The notes beneath the pieces are model-generated. The model was given only the letters and a program-made list of their open reading frames with translations, made no database searches and was not told the origin of the DNA. Shown piece after piece: positions 44,395-56,948 of a stretch of DNA of 64,000 nucleotides. Positions within the stretch are counted from its first letter, which is position 1. Each line of letters starts with the position of its first letter. Position numbers and translations under genes: made by a program. Where the stretch lies: NCBI RefSeq assembly GCF_029852145.1, contig NC_079970.1:13810783-13874782 (forward strand), in the 5' to 3' direction. The DNA is from Microplitis mediator (Eukaryota; Arthropoda; Insecta; Hymenoptera; Braconidae).

Positions 44395-45180
44395 AATAGT
44401 TAGATTTAATAAAATCGGTCTATCGGTTGACCTAGCGGGCCAGCCCTAAAACTTCCCGCTATTTTCGAGCTCCTTGAGCTTGAAAATATTGTTGTGAATA
44501 CTTTTTCGAGCTCAAAAATAATTTTGCATGCCGTTGTTTTCGAAAAAAACGTTTTTTACCATTTTTTTCTCCAACGATAACTCTCGAACGAATTGACCAA
44601 TTGAGACGGTTAAGGTAGCAATCGACGCGTTTTATTGAGTTCTAGAGCTGATCAGATTTTGGAATTGATTTATCTAGTTGTTTTTGAGATATTTCAAAAA
44701 AACTAAAAAAAAAATTTTTTTCAATTCTTTCGACAACGGTTTCTCTTGAACGAATCAACCGATTTTGATGGTTTAGATGGCATTCGACGTGGCTCATAAA
44801 GTTTTAGAGCTGATTAGATTTTAGAATCAATCCGTCAAGCACATTACAAGTTATCCAAAAAAAAAACATTTTTGAAAAAATTGTATTTTTGGAATTTCTT
44901 CGAACACACCCTACCGATCGAACTCAATTTCTCTCAGCTTATAGGAATTAACAAGCTGCGTCAAATGCTACCTTAGAGATCAAAATCGGTTCATCCGTTC
45001 AAAAGTTGTAGAATATTCACATACATACATACGGACATCATTTTGAAATTAGTCATAATAACTTCCTAGAACGTCGAAATGTCGAGATCTGTTAGAAATT
45101 CGGTTTTCGAAAATCGGACTAAAACCAATAACTTCCCGTTATTTTGAAAATTTTCAATTTTTTTGCGGGAAGTTAAAAAA
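44395..45180 (+). repeat. Dispersed AACTTCCCGC repeat, copy 4
   Basis: From TCGGTTGACCTAGCGGGCC to TTGCGGGAAGTTAA, with a short ATAC run near 45020. More divergent than copies 2 and 3. No coding capacity. Confidence 0.7.
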
Positions 45181-45460
45181 TCTACCTCATAATTTTTCAA
45201 AAATACACTAGTCAAAAACTTTAAGGGGTATCTCTTTTTTATTACCTTTAATTTATATTTAAAAAATTCCAAATTTTCAAGTGATTTCTAACACGCGGTA
45301 ACTTTGAAGAAAAATGGTCGTAAAACAAAAACGAAAAAGGCAAATTGAAGCTTTAACCTTATCAAAATAAATCTCTGTCTTTATCTGGCGAAAAAGTACT
45401 GACCGTCTCCGAGTTAGAATTTAAATCGTAATTATGATTTCATTTGCATAGGTGGGTCTT

Positions 45461-46527
45461 TATACGAATGTCCATTTACGTATTTTTCCTAAAATTCAAA
45501 TATCCTTTTTTTCGATTGTCCATAAATTAATTTTTACATGAACTCATATGTTCATTTATACATAAATAGTTTTATTCAATTAACCATCGATACTTTTGTA
45601 CGATTATATTGATTTCTTAGATTACATTTGTTCATTAAACAAATGTTTCTTTTTTTTAACTATATAATTTTTTTTTAAACCATTTTTTACATTAATTTCT
45701 TAAATTACATATTTTCAGTTATAAAAAAGTCCATTAATTTATTTAAACTTTTCAAAATTATACCAAATAAACATATTTCCTTCCAGAGGTATGTTCAAAA
45801 ATAAAGTTTTTTTTTTTTTTCAGTTGGCCATGTGTACAGTTGTACGACTGCAATAATTTCCTAATTCCATATATGACCATTTGTATTAATGTATATTTAT
45901 ACTTGAATTATTTTATTGTTTTTTCCTAATTTTTAAATAACCATTTTCATAAATTCCAAAAAAAATTGATTCAAATGTCCAGAAATACAGAAGCACATTA
46001 AAACAAAAGCAACATAAGCAGGGATAAATTAATGTCCCGCATTGCATGAAAATTATCGTAGGAACTAGAAGATCTATGATAGAACAAATAATTTATAAAG
46101 ATAGCATTTTCTTTAATAATAATTATTACACTGCTGTGCTTAGGAAAAAGGCAGTAAGTTCACTTACTGCCTCTCTATTTTACTAATGTTAATTTAACAT
46201 TAATTGAACAGAAAACCAGTAAGTGAAGTTACTGCCTGTTTTCTACACACAGCAGTATAATATTGTTACATTTTTTTACCTAATTTTTCAAGGATATTTA
46301 AAAAAATATTTATATTTTTTCCTAAATTGGACGAATATGCAGAAATTATCCGGCATATATTTCCGAAAGTCACAAAATTAACTGTTTCAAATCAATTAAT
46401 TTTTTCTTTTAATAAGTCATCACAAAACATCTATATAGTAATAGCTGCAGTATTAATGGACATTTGAATAAACGAACTTATGTTCTAATGGAATTAGCTA
46501 AATGGACATTTATAAAAATGGACAAAT
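45461..46527. mobile_element. AATGTCCATTTA-rich element
   Basis: GAATGTCCATTTACG at the left and AAATGGACATTTATAAA at the right are inverted. TCCAT/ATGGA words recur inside. Its right end touches the CCCGGG element. The limits are approximate. Confidence 0.4.
46130..46256. mobile_element. ACTGCTGTG MITE
   Basis: A 127 bp element with ends ACTGCTGTG and CACAGCAGT. The inner arms contain GGCAGTAAGT and its complement twice, allowing two alternative hairpins. Confidence 0.75.
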
Positions 46528-48623
46528 CCCGGGAAAAAATGATTTTGCCTAATTATATATAATTATATATGGTATTATATATAATTATATATGGTTATAT
46601 ATGGACCTATATATAAGCATATATAGCCTTATATATAATTAGACCTAATTATACCGGGAAAAAAATGATTTTGCCTAATTATATATGATTATATATAGAA
46701 TATTTATGGTTATATATAGACCTATATATAAGTATATATAGCCTTATATATAATTAGACCTAATTATACCGGGAAAAAAATGATTTCGCCTAATTACATA
46801 TGATTATATATAGAATATATATGGTTAGATATAGACCTATATATAAGTATATATAGCCTTATATATAATTAGATCTAATTATATCCCGGGACAAAATGAT
46901 TTTGCCTAATTATATATGATTGTATATGGAATATATATAATAGTATATATAATAGTATTTACCCATATATAGTTATACATGGGTCTATATGATTAGATCT
47001 TATTAGACCTGACCTATATAGACCCATATATAGTAATTTTTATTATATTTTAGATCTTTAGATCTATATATAATCAAATATAAATTAATTATTTATATAT
47101 ATATTGAGACAAATCGATTTTCGTCTTCGCGATTTTTACCAGCAGCCACCAGAATTCGCGGGTTGAACCCTGGCTTAGGCTGGCCTCTAACGAATTTTAT
47201 TTTACTTGGACAGAGCAGTGGGCTGGGGTTCTTGCAAAGCAAAGACCCGCACTTATTCAAACTCGGCAACGCAGGTTAAAACTTATCAACTTACCTCACG
47301 GCTTATAAAATTATAGGATATTCTTATAATGATGGTGAAATTACTATTTGTAACTCAATTTATAATTATTAAATCAAACTATTCGGTAGTCTTACCAGTA
47401 TTTTAGGATAAGGATAGATTAGAAGGCAATGTATAATGTCAAGCGTTGATATTATAGAATTATGCAAGTTTATTGCCAATCGTAACAGAGATTCATTTAC
47501 TTACATTAATTTCCGCAAGGTACGATAACGCAGTCCTAGTTGGAACGCCGGATACGCAATCCGTAACCACGTGGAATAACGCCTTGTTGTACACTAATTT
47601 TATTACTTAATTCTAATATTATTACCGCGAATATGTCGCCGGTAACGTATAATGTTTTCAATATACTTAAATTTAATTATAATTACTAACTAATAAACAA
47701 TAAAAATATTACTTTGCAAGTTAATTGCCAGAAAGAAATATAAGGTTTACAGAATATAAAGTACGTGAATATTGCAAGTATAATTGCCTGATTAATAATC
47801 GATACTAAATAATACAGACGTCTGAACGCTAATTGATCCAGGATCGGTCATTGACCGATAATTTTGGGCGTAGGGCTAGCCTCGGGACCGTCCCCACTTC
47901 ACCCTTACGGACATGCGTCGACGTGACAATCAGTCATGTGACCATGTCACTTTGACTTGTGTAGTTTCAGACGGCAACAAGACGGGGAAAATTGGGAACC
48001 GCAAGGCTGAGGACGAATATGACAATTCACATTGTCTCAATATATATAAGTTAATATTTTATTTATAGAATATATTTAATATTTAGTTTTTCTTATTTAA
48101 TATATTAGATGCTCTATGGTCTTTATTGATATTTAATAATCAATACTCGTTAAATGCATTATAGTTTTAGGTGTATATTAACAGAAATAATGATTACAAT
48201 TTTACTATAAATTATAATTTTAAAATATTTACGAAGCGTTACATTATATTTTTCAGTCTGTTAAAAAAGTAATAAACTTATGTATAGTTAATAATACCCA
48301 GTTACCAAACAGTTTTTAAAGTGTTTGGTTTTTTGCATACATAATTTTCAACTCTTATGAGTTGTGTTAATATTTTAACATTGGAATAATTAATCAGCAT
48401 TCTCCTATCACTTTCTTTTATAGGAATTACATGCTCAATAATAGATTTGGTTTTGATGCGATATGATTTATATGTATTATACATAATCATATCTAATTAT
48501 ATATGAGTATATATAACTTATATATGATTATATATAATTAGACCTGGTCAATTTTCAGATCTAATTATATATAAGGTCTTATATATAATTATATATAATT
48601 AGGCAAAATCATTTTTTCCCGGG
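46528..48623. mobile_element. CCCGGGAAAAAATGATTTTGCC element with tandem units
   Basis: The left end carries three and a half tandem units of 115-125 bp, each starting CCGGGAAAAAATGATTT and made of TATATATAAT words (46528-46990). The right end at 48515-48623 has the inverted single unit ending AAATCATTTTTTCCCGGG. A solo LTR sits inside. Non-coding. Confidence 0.75.
47105..48039. mobile_element. Solo LTR (935 bp)
   Basis: Starts TGAGACAA and ends TTGTCTCA, an 8 bp inverted end with the canonical TG...CA. The flanks are ATAT on both sides, compatible with a 4 bp duplication but inside an AT-rich host. It is less AT-rich than the surroundings and has no long frame, as expected for a lone LTR. 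The superfamily is not assigned. Confidence 0.65.
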
Positions 48624-49682
48624 ATCATTTTATAATATTTCCTACGTTAAAGAAGATAATCAAATTTCTATCGTGGTCAGGAATTATTGAGTGCGTATTA
48701 AATAGAAAGTATGTCGAAGGAACTGGCAACTTGATTACCAAGACATCTTCTCCGACGATTTTTACGGAAAACGATTAAATATGAAATAGTTTATTAAATA
48801 TCAGGCAGAGAGGTGTCAGAAAAACTGAAATCTCGACTACCAATACATCTTTTCCGACGATTTCTGCGGAAAACGATAAAATATAAAATAATGCACCAAC
48901 ACCCAACGACAAAATATAAAATAGAGCACCAACACCCATAATTTAATTTAAAAAATAACTACCTTTAACTCAACTCATACATAATACTGAAAGTAGAGGA
49001 CATCAGAAAATTTTGAAATTTTCATCAATAAGTTATTTTCGCATTTATTTGTATTAAATAGAATAAGATTACGTAGAGATAATTTTATATTAAATTATTT
49101 TGCAACATAAATATATTTAATATTGATATATTCGCATAGAAATCTATTTAAGAGAGTTGTATGTTGGTAGAGTATTATGTATAGAGACGTAAGAAGTACA
49201 CTTGTAACCAGGTACGGTATGAAAACATGATATTGACTGTACTTTCCTATATGGATTCCTATGGGTTCTCATGCAATCGTAAATGGATTTTTTTGATAGG
49301 GTACATTTTCACAGATCTACACTCATGCCATAAATTAAAGGAACAGAAAAATTTTAGTGATTTTTGCAATGCTGTATCTTCGTGAAAAATAATCGTATCG
49401 AAAAAAAAGGCCATTCGGCAGCCGGAATGGAAGGTAGATTTTCGAATTGATTTATATGAAAAGTTTAAAACATACATATCTTGTGATACATGTTAGTGTA
49501 TACTCATGATATGGAATTAGGCTCGTTTTTTAAGAGTAAGGATAAAAGACGACGACTATTTTCGATACAGAACTTCAGATAGTTGATTTGACAAAACATT
49601 ATATAGGTAACCTACCAAACTAACCTTCACGTAAAAAAGTATAGAAAATTTAATTAGTATGAGATCATAATTGTAATTACTA
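48624..49682. other. Intergenic sequence
   Basis: No gene or element recognised. CATCTTTTCCGACGATTT(C/T) is repeated near 48745 and 48848, hinting at an old tandem duplication. Confidence 0.45.
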
Positions 49683-50261
49683 TTACGATGGCAAGATCAG
49701 ATATAATTGAAGGACTACAGGTACCATTGAAACATCATAAATATTAAAAGAATTACTTTTAAAATATAAAATAGCTGTAAAATTTGCAGGTTATTTTGTT
49801 CACAATTAAGTACAACTGACAAAATTGTATTACAATGGAAAATACATAAGTTATGTGGAATGAAAACCATTTTTTCAACTTTTTTTGATTTCATTAAAAA
49901 TTTCAAGGCTATCAAATTATTGGAAGAAACGGTCAAAACATAAAGCTTAAGGTCATAAATTAAAGCTCATTATTCAAGCTTTAAAATACTTTTTACAGAA
50001 ATTATCTATGAGTTGCAGTTTTAAAGTTATATAAACTTTAAAAGTGAATAAAAACTGATTTTTTCGAAAAATCGTGAAAATTTTAAACAGCCATAACTTC
50101 AAAACTATTCGAACGATTCAGCCCATCTTTAAACTTGATCAAGATAATCGCCTATAAAATAAGTGTGAAAAATTTCATTAAAATCCGATAAGAACTGTAG
50201 GTGCTATCGTAATGACAAGACCAGTGATAATCGTAGGGAGTAGAGGTACATTTGATACATT

Positions 50262-50836
50262 CCGAGTCGAAATATTAAACGTAAATTGAACGTTTTGAAC
50301 GTAAACTGAACGTTTCGGACATTAAAAAGTCAATTTGACAGCTTTCAACCTATTCAAAACGTAGATTGGAGTATCATAAATCGAAAACGTAACTAAAACC
50401 TATTTCGACTTACAATAAGAAAACATAAGCATACCGAAAAACTTTTTTCATCGATTTTGTACTCCTAGATTATAATTATGTCAATTCCGTAAAATTTTGT
50501 CGTCCGCCTTTCTGGCTCTTGAATAAAATATTTTGAAAAAAAATTTTTTTCAGTTTCATAATTCTATCTTTAAGACTAGATATTTATACCTGTTCATATA
50601 TTATGATTTTAAAGTTATAAAAATTGTGATTACAAATATTAAAAAAAAATTAATTAATGTTATTATTAAACTAAAATCATAACTCATGACATTACCAATT
50701 TTTTATGAACCAAAATACAAAACAATCGTTCAATTTACTTTGAAAACGTTCACTTTACGTTCAAAACGTTAAGAACGTTAAATTTACGTTTGAAACGTTA
50801 AGAACGTTCAACTTACGTCTAATATTTCGACTTGGG
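50262..50836. mobile_element. CCGAGTCGAAATATTA element
   Basis: A 575 bp element with ends CCGAGTCGAAATATTA and TAATATTTCGACTTGGG. The arms repeat AACGTAAATTGAACGTT and complements. It splits repeat copy 2; copy 1 (ACATCATAAATATT near 49733) shows the uninterrupted site. Confidence 0.75.
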
Positions 50837-50981
50837 ATCATAAGTAATAAAAGAAATCCTATAATAAAATTTAGATGAAATATATGTGAAGGCAAACTAT
50901 TCGTAACGTGATTGGTCGAAAGCAAAAAAATATATACAAACGACACAAAAATATACATTAAAATAAACATATGAAAAACGA

Positions 50982-51002
50982 CACGCGCGCGCTCGCGCGC
51001 GT
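50982..51002. repeat. (CG)n palindrome
   Basis: CACGCGCGCGCTCGCGCGCG is an almost pure CG alternation in very AT-rich DNA, self-complementary around a CTCG centre. It lies in the extra DNA of repeat copy 2. Confidence 0.9.
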
Positions 51003-51480
51003 AACGCTTACGCTAGTACTTTTAAAATATAAAATAGCAGTGAAATTTACAGGTTATTTTGTGCACAATAAAATACAACTGACGAAACCGGATTATAATG
51101 GGAAATTCATAAATTATGTGGAATGAAAACCATTTTTTCAACTTTTTTTGATTCCATTAAAATTTTCAAGGCCATCAAATTATAGGATGAAACGGTAGAA
51201 ATATAAAGTTTGAGGTCATAAATTGAAGCTTATTAGACAAGCTTTCAGATACTTTTTACGGAAATTGTCTATTATTAGTTTTAAAATTATATGAACTTGA
51301 ATGTGGAAAAAAATTGATTTTTTCGAAAAATCATGGAAATTTCAAAAAGCCATAACTTCTAAACTAATCAACCGATTTTGCCCATCTTCGAACTTAACCG
51401 TGATAATCGCCCATAGAGTAAGTGTGAAAAATTTCATTAAGATCTGATAAGAATTGTAGGCGTCATCGTATCCTCAAAAC

Positions 51481-52159
51481 TGCGTTATATCCCATATATA
51501 TAAACATACATATATAAATTTTTTAACAGATGGTATTTTCGAACCCTACTCAACTAATTATGATAGGTTGTGACAAAATTCCTTGAAAAATCGACCATGA
51601 GGACAAATACAATAGTTAGATTTTAGAAAAATCTACCTAAAAAGCATTTTGTAGCTTGAAATCTCTAGTTTCGGCGCATTTTAATCAAATTGTTTTAGAC
51701 CTTCAGCCATTGCGCAAATATGAGAAATACCGTGAGACAAAAATATTCTAAATTTTTTCTTTTCTTTGGGAGAGTTCACGGGCTGCGAAAAAATTGTTTC
51801 AGCTAAACCATTGCATAGATCGGTTGGCAAATTTAATCAGCTTTAATTTGCATTTTTTTAAGATTCGTACGACAACTTGTCGCTGAGATATCAGCCTTCA
51901 AACGAAAAATGGTCCTTTTGGGTTTGGTCATCGATATTTCAGGTACCAATGATCACACAGTAAATTTGAGGGCGTGAAAACTTGAATAAATTTTCTACAA
52001 GACCCTTTCATCATTGAAGTGATGAAGTGACTTTTTTTGGTTTTTCAGTAAATCAATCGCTACTTTGTAAATATCGATGAAAAAAGTAATGTTGTCAGGT
52101 ACTTTTTAAGCTTAATGTACCCCAACTAATCCTGCAAATTTTTAAATTGAGGTAATATT
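51481..52159. other. Repeat-derived intergenic sequence
   Basis: 51525-51625 repeats 44310-44405 (TGGTATTTTCGAACCCTACT, then AAAAATCGACCATGAGG), so it belongs to a dispersed family. No gene seen. Confidence 0.5.
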
Positions 52160-52916
52160 AAGGTTGTCCGCATCGCACTTTTCGATTTCCCATAAGAATA
52201 ACACAGGAAAAAAATTTTTTTTTCTTCTAATTTTTGAAACTAATAAACCAATGAAATTGCATTGTCATGTCCATCAAATATTTTTGTAGAGAATTGAACG
52301 CTCTACAGTTATTGGAGCTGGAAGTCAAATCTACAGTAAATTTAGAGATCTTTTTACTTTTCCAGAAAAACTATCACACTTATCCAATAATGTCATAGGA
52401 CCTTTTTTGTAGACAATTTTATTCCCTACAAATTATTTTGAATAAAGTTTATTCGAATTCCGCATTGTTTTCTAGTTATTTTCATTTTAATGCCAAGCTC
52501 ATAAAAATAATAGTCTTCTAATCGATTTTGAGAACTTAACGTTAAAATGAAAATAACTAAAAAACACTACGGAATTCGAATGAACTTTATGAAAAATAAT
52601 TTGTAGGGAATAAAATTGTCTACAAAAAGGTCCTATGACATTTTTTGATAAGTTTGATAGTTTTTCTGGAAAAGTAAAAAGATCTCTAAATTTACTGTAA
52701 ATTTGACTTCCAGCTCCAATAACTTTTGAACAGATGGATTTATCAAAAAATGATAAGAGACTTTTTTTGTAGAGCGTTCAATTCTCTACCAAAATACTTG
52801 ATGGACATTACAATGCAATTTATGGTTCTTCATTAGTTTCAAAAATTAGAAGAAAAAAAAAATTTTTTTCTGTGTTATTCTTATGGGAAATCGAAAAGTG
52901 CAATGCGGACAACCTT
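52160..52916. mobile_element. AAGGTTGTCCGCAT foldback
   Basis: A 757 bp near-palindrome with ends AAGGTTGTCCGCATCGCAC and GTGCAATGCGGACAACCTT; AATATT flanks both sides. The inner arms match those of the 42993-44080 element, which has different outer ends. Confidence 0.85.
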
Positions 52917-53286
52917 AATATTAATACTAAAGGCTCAAATTTTCAAAGGCTTATTTTGGCTTCTAAACAAAACTTTTGAGTCTGGTTCCGAGAAAACCAA
53001 AAATTTTTTGTTTTTTTTGAAACACCTTAGAGTATATACTACCCAGTTAATTTATCTGAATCAGTAAATTATTATTTTAAGAAAATTTTTGATTCGAAAA
53101 TGGTTGTTTATTATTCATATAAACTCATTTTCATCCTTTTTAGTAGATTTCATAAAAATCTAACTATTGTATTTGTCCTCATGATGGAATTTTCGAAAAA
53201 TTTCGCTACCTCTGAACTCAGCTCGATGAGCTGAGTCAGGAAATACATTCAGTTTAAAAGTTTATATATGTATTTATATATATATG

Positions 53287-53342
<56 letters not shown>
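52917..53342. repeat. Unassigned sequence and AT microsatellite
   Basis: No gene seen. 53258-53341 is an AT/TATG run ending at the GGGGCATTCC element. Confidence 0.7.
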
Positions 53343-53345
<3 letters not shown>

Positions 53346-54404
53346 GGCATTCCACGCCAAATCGACCACTTTTAACCCCGACCCCTTTCGATTTGGCTGA
53401 AAATTTTTTTTTTCCTTCTATACCCGATTAAAATCATTTCCCAGAAAATTTTCAAATTTTTTTACCCAACCCAAAAAAAGTTATGAGTTTTTCAAAAATA
53501 AGGCTTTTATTTTATCAAATAGCTATAACTTCTTCACGAATTGACTAATCGGGACGTTTTTTTTTTCAAAATTTTTGTCATTGAATGTACTTTAAAAAAA
53601 AAAATATAAAAAAATTTTATGATGATAAACTCTATGAAATTTTCAGTTTTTTTGAAAAAAACCGTGATTTTCTTAAAGTACGTCATGTTTTATTTTTTTT
53701 TTTATTTTCTCAAAAAAAACTTCATTTAATGCTGCAATTTTTCCCGCCAATCCTAGAGTGGGCCGACTATTCCTTCTATTTTTTTTTATCAATTGAAAAA
53801 AAAATTTTTGCCCAGTTGGGCTTATTTTGCTAAACATCAGTCTGGAAATTTTTGAGGATTTATAGATGACATCCGGCTTTGAAGAATTGAGACGAAAAAA
53901 TCCATTGATAGTGGTAATCCTCTAAAATAAGCCCAACTGGGCAAAAATTTTTTTTTCAATTGATAAAAAAAAATAGAAGGAATAGTCGGCCCACTCTAGG
54001 ATTGGCGGGAAAAATAGCAGCATTAAATGAAGTTTTTTTTGAGAAAATAAAAAAAAAAATAAAACATGACGTACTTTAAGAAAATCACGGTTTTTTTCAA
54101 AAAAACTGAAAATTTCATAGAGTTTATCATCATAAAATTTTTTTGTATTTTTTTTTTAAAAGTACATTCAATGACAAAAATTTTGAAAAAAAAAACGTCC
54201 CGATTAGTCAATTCTTGAAGAAGTTATAGCTATTTGATAAAATAAAAGCCTTATTTTTGAAAAACTCATAACTTTTTTTGGGTTGGGTAAAAAAATTTGA
54301 AAATTTTCTGGGAAATGATTTTAATCGGGTATAAAAGGAAAAAAAATTTTCAGCCAAATCGAAAGGGGTCGGGGTCAAAAGTGGTCGATTTGGCGTGGAA
54401 TGCC

Positions 54405-54407
<3 letters not shown>
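53343..54407. mobile_element. GGGGCATTCC foldback, copy 2
   Basis: A 1065 bp palindrome, flanked by TA, with ends TGGGGCATTCCACGCC and GGCGTGGAATGCCCCA. The two arms are almost identical in complement throughout, including GAGTGGGCCGACTATTCC. The short frames at 53585-53833, 54023-54211 and 54208-54408 are arm artefacts. Confidence 0.9.
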
Positions 54408-54442
<35 letters not shown>

Positions 54443-54960
54443 ACGCGCCGTTCTCCAACGATAGCGTCCGCAATTCTACACCGATTTTAATGAAACTTAG
54501 TATACTTAATCTATGGACGATTACCTTGGATGAGTTCGAAGATGAGCCAATTCGGCCAATAAGTTTAGCAGTTATAGTTAATTGAAATTTCGTAAAATTT
54601 TCAAAAAAAATGTGTTTGCCGCTTTAACTGGATGTAACTTCTAAACGGAAAGAGATAGCTTATTTTCGTTTGTTCCATGTGAAAGCTCGTCCGATTGCCT
54701 ACAATTTTGACTATACAGCTCATTGATTGGACCATTTTTTCTAAAAGATAAATGGTTTTGAACATTTACAAAATATTATAAAAACTAATTTTATGCAGGT
54801 TTTCACTTTGATTATAGCCACAATTTCAAACCGATTACCTTGAAACTAAGTATACGTATTTTGTGGGTGACTACCTTATTCGAGTTTGAAAATGAGCTCA
54901 ATCGGTCGATTAGTTTAGAAGTTATAGCATTTCAAAATTTTCGAAATGTCTAAAATTGGT
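54408..54960 (-). repeat. Reversed relative of the 49.7/51.0 kb repeat
   Basis: After an AT run, AATGAAACTTAGTATACTTA, GACGATTACCTTGG and GAAGTTATAG-type segments occur twice (54470-54570, 54820-54930). They are complements of the AAATTTCATTAA and CCATAACTTC segments in the duplicated repeat. Confidence 0.6.
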
Positions 54961-56083
54961 ATTTTTACTTATTCTTCCTTCAATATCTTTTGAATGTGAT
55001 AACTCATCGACTTTATATCAAATTCATCTGTAAGCTCTTCGAATAAGCTTTAATTTTCATGCCTATATATATGCCTAGATATATGCCTAGACCACTGAAA
55101 TTACTTATTTTACCATTCATTTAATGAAATTTTGCTATTGCATTAGTTCTCCTACTTCTTAGTACATTCATGGCGCTACTTAAATTCATATTATCGCAGT
55201 GTGACACTTATAAAATCCAAACATCTCAATTCAGTGGGTATATACAATTTCGTTTTATCGTCAGTGTATAAATGATATGATAAATCAATAACAAGATTAA
55301 CATTAGTTATAATGATAATATTCTCTATATATACTCGTCGTTTGATATTCTAATAGGCTTTTTATTTTAAATATTAGTACTAATTTCAAGTATGACACTT
55401 TGATGTATCACAATCAATTTTTAATCTTAGAATATTTTATTAGTAGATTTTATTGAAAGCAAATTATCGCCTTTGTCTTTATGGTAGAATTCTCGAGCAT
55501 TAAAACCATAATCTATCATAATTTTTCGAATAGGGTCCGGAATACCATTGGTCCGATAGTTTGAATCTATGCATACGTATCTTTAAATAACGTCAAATCA
55601 AAACTTATAGTGCATTATCATCAAAAATTCTTCTGAAGCTCATTTAGTTAGCTTTAATTTTAGGCATTATACATATAATTATTTGATTTTTTTTGTTTTA
55701 TCATCTCGAGAATTTTTAAGAAAATGTAAAAAAAAATTTTATATCATTATTAACTTTTATTTGAACAGTGAAAAAAATTCAACAATGAGAAATCTACTTC
55801 CATTTCGGCTGCCGAATGGCTTTTTTATGTGGTTATGTTTTTAATATGGAGGTTTATTTTCATGGACTTTTTTTTTCTTATGTTTATTATTTGTAAGTTT
55901 ATTTTGCTCAGGTTGTTATACAGATGTTTATTTTTAGTGTTTCTTTGTTTTATTGTTATTTCATTGATGAGTTTTATACTTATAGATATAATTATTAGTT
56001 AGTTTATTTTTCAAAGGTTCTATTCTTTAGTTTGTATTTTGAATTATTGGTATATTTTATTATTCATCTATTTAATTATATTA
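54961..56083. other. Intergenic sequence
   Basis: AT-rich. No gene or mobile end recognised. Confidence 0.5.
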
Positions 56084-56097
56084 AAATTTATTTGCTA

Positions 56098-56531
56098 ATT
56101 TTTTTTTTAATTGTTTTCTAGTACATATCCGTAGCAACGACTTTTTACACTTTTTGCCTTTATATCGCAACTGCTTTACTCCTCTTTCTGTCTTCATTGT
56201 GCGGCTGTGGCCCGACTTGTGCTTATACTGTACTGCATCATTACGGTGATGTCCTACAACCTCCCTTGTGCAATGGAGGTGTAGTGGCGTAGGAAAACCA
56301 CAGAGAAAACCTAGCCAGTACAGTTTCGGTTTGAGTGAAGCTCCAGTGATCGATAAAATTCCCATTTTACCGATCACTGGATCTTCATCCCGCGCCTAAC
56401 GTTCAGAGACCTCCGTTCGAACTCGACGCGTGGCTAAACTTTCACCCAGCCAAGTAGTGGCCATGCTCGATGCTACTTAACTTCGGTGATTGCCCGAGCC
56501 ACGCGCGTGCCGAACGGCTGCCTCAGCCGCT
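56098..56531 (-). mobile_element. 5S-rRNA-derived SINE (SINE3-like), intact insertion
   Basis: A 434 bp less AT-rich element on the minus strand. Its head (about 56520-56425) reads like a 5S rRNA interior: ATCACCGAAGTTAAGTAGCA, then TCGAGCATGGCCACTACTTG and GCTGGGTGAAAG, the order of 5S box A and box C. The middle and tail are unrelated, with AACCTCCCTTGTGCAATGG on the plus strand, and it ends in an A-rich tail at 56098-56115. A 14 bp duplication AAATTTATTTGCTA flanks it (56084-56097, 56532-56545), showing target-primed insertion. The 98-codon frame across the tail is not a host gene. Confidence 0.85.
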
Positions 56532-56636
56532 AAATTTATTTGCTATGTTTATAGTAATGCGTTTATTTATTTTCAGATATGTATAGTATTTTATTCTAGG
56601 AAATTAATTTTTATATATAAAAATATTATTTTAGAA

Positions 56637-56948
56637 TTAAAAAGAATTAGTTAGAATTGAACTTTTTTGTATCCTTTTTTATTCTTTCGAATTCTCAGCG
56701 CGAACAGAAATTGCAATATTTTTTTAGAATTAAAAAGGATAAGTTAGGATTAAAATTTTTTAATCCTTTTTTATTCTTTTTAATCCTAAAATGATAATAA
56801 TTTTTTTGCTAGACGAAGGAGAATTAAAAAGGATTCATTTTAGGTTCGATCTGAATTCTCCGGAGAATTAAGAGTATTGGAGAGTATTAAGTAATATTAA
56901 ACATGTGTGCTTTTTTAATCGTTTTTAATTCACTTTTTTTAACCAGGG
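56637..56948. mobile_element. CCCTGGTT-type MITE, left-truncated
   Basis: AATTAAAAAGRATTAG words and their complements lead to an end TTTTAACCAGGG at 56948. No matching left end was found. Confidence 0.55.

Larger units (their letters stand above)
49683..51480. repeat. Duplicated 0.5 kb repeat (two tandem copies)
   Basis: Copy 1 (49683-50207) and copy 2 (50208-50261 plus 50837-51480) share ACCATTTTTTCAACTTTTTT, TTTGATTYCATTAAAA, and AAAGCCATAACTTC-type segments in the same order. Copy 2 is split by the CCGAGTCGAAATATTA element and by extra DNA near 50860-51020. A reversed relative lies at 54440-54960. Confidence 0.75.

Noticed and set aside
56081..56377. 98-codon minus-strand gene
   Set aside because: It covers the tail of the 5S-derived SINE and runs into its A-rich end.
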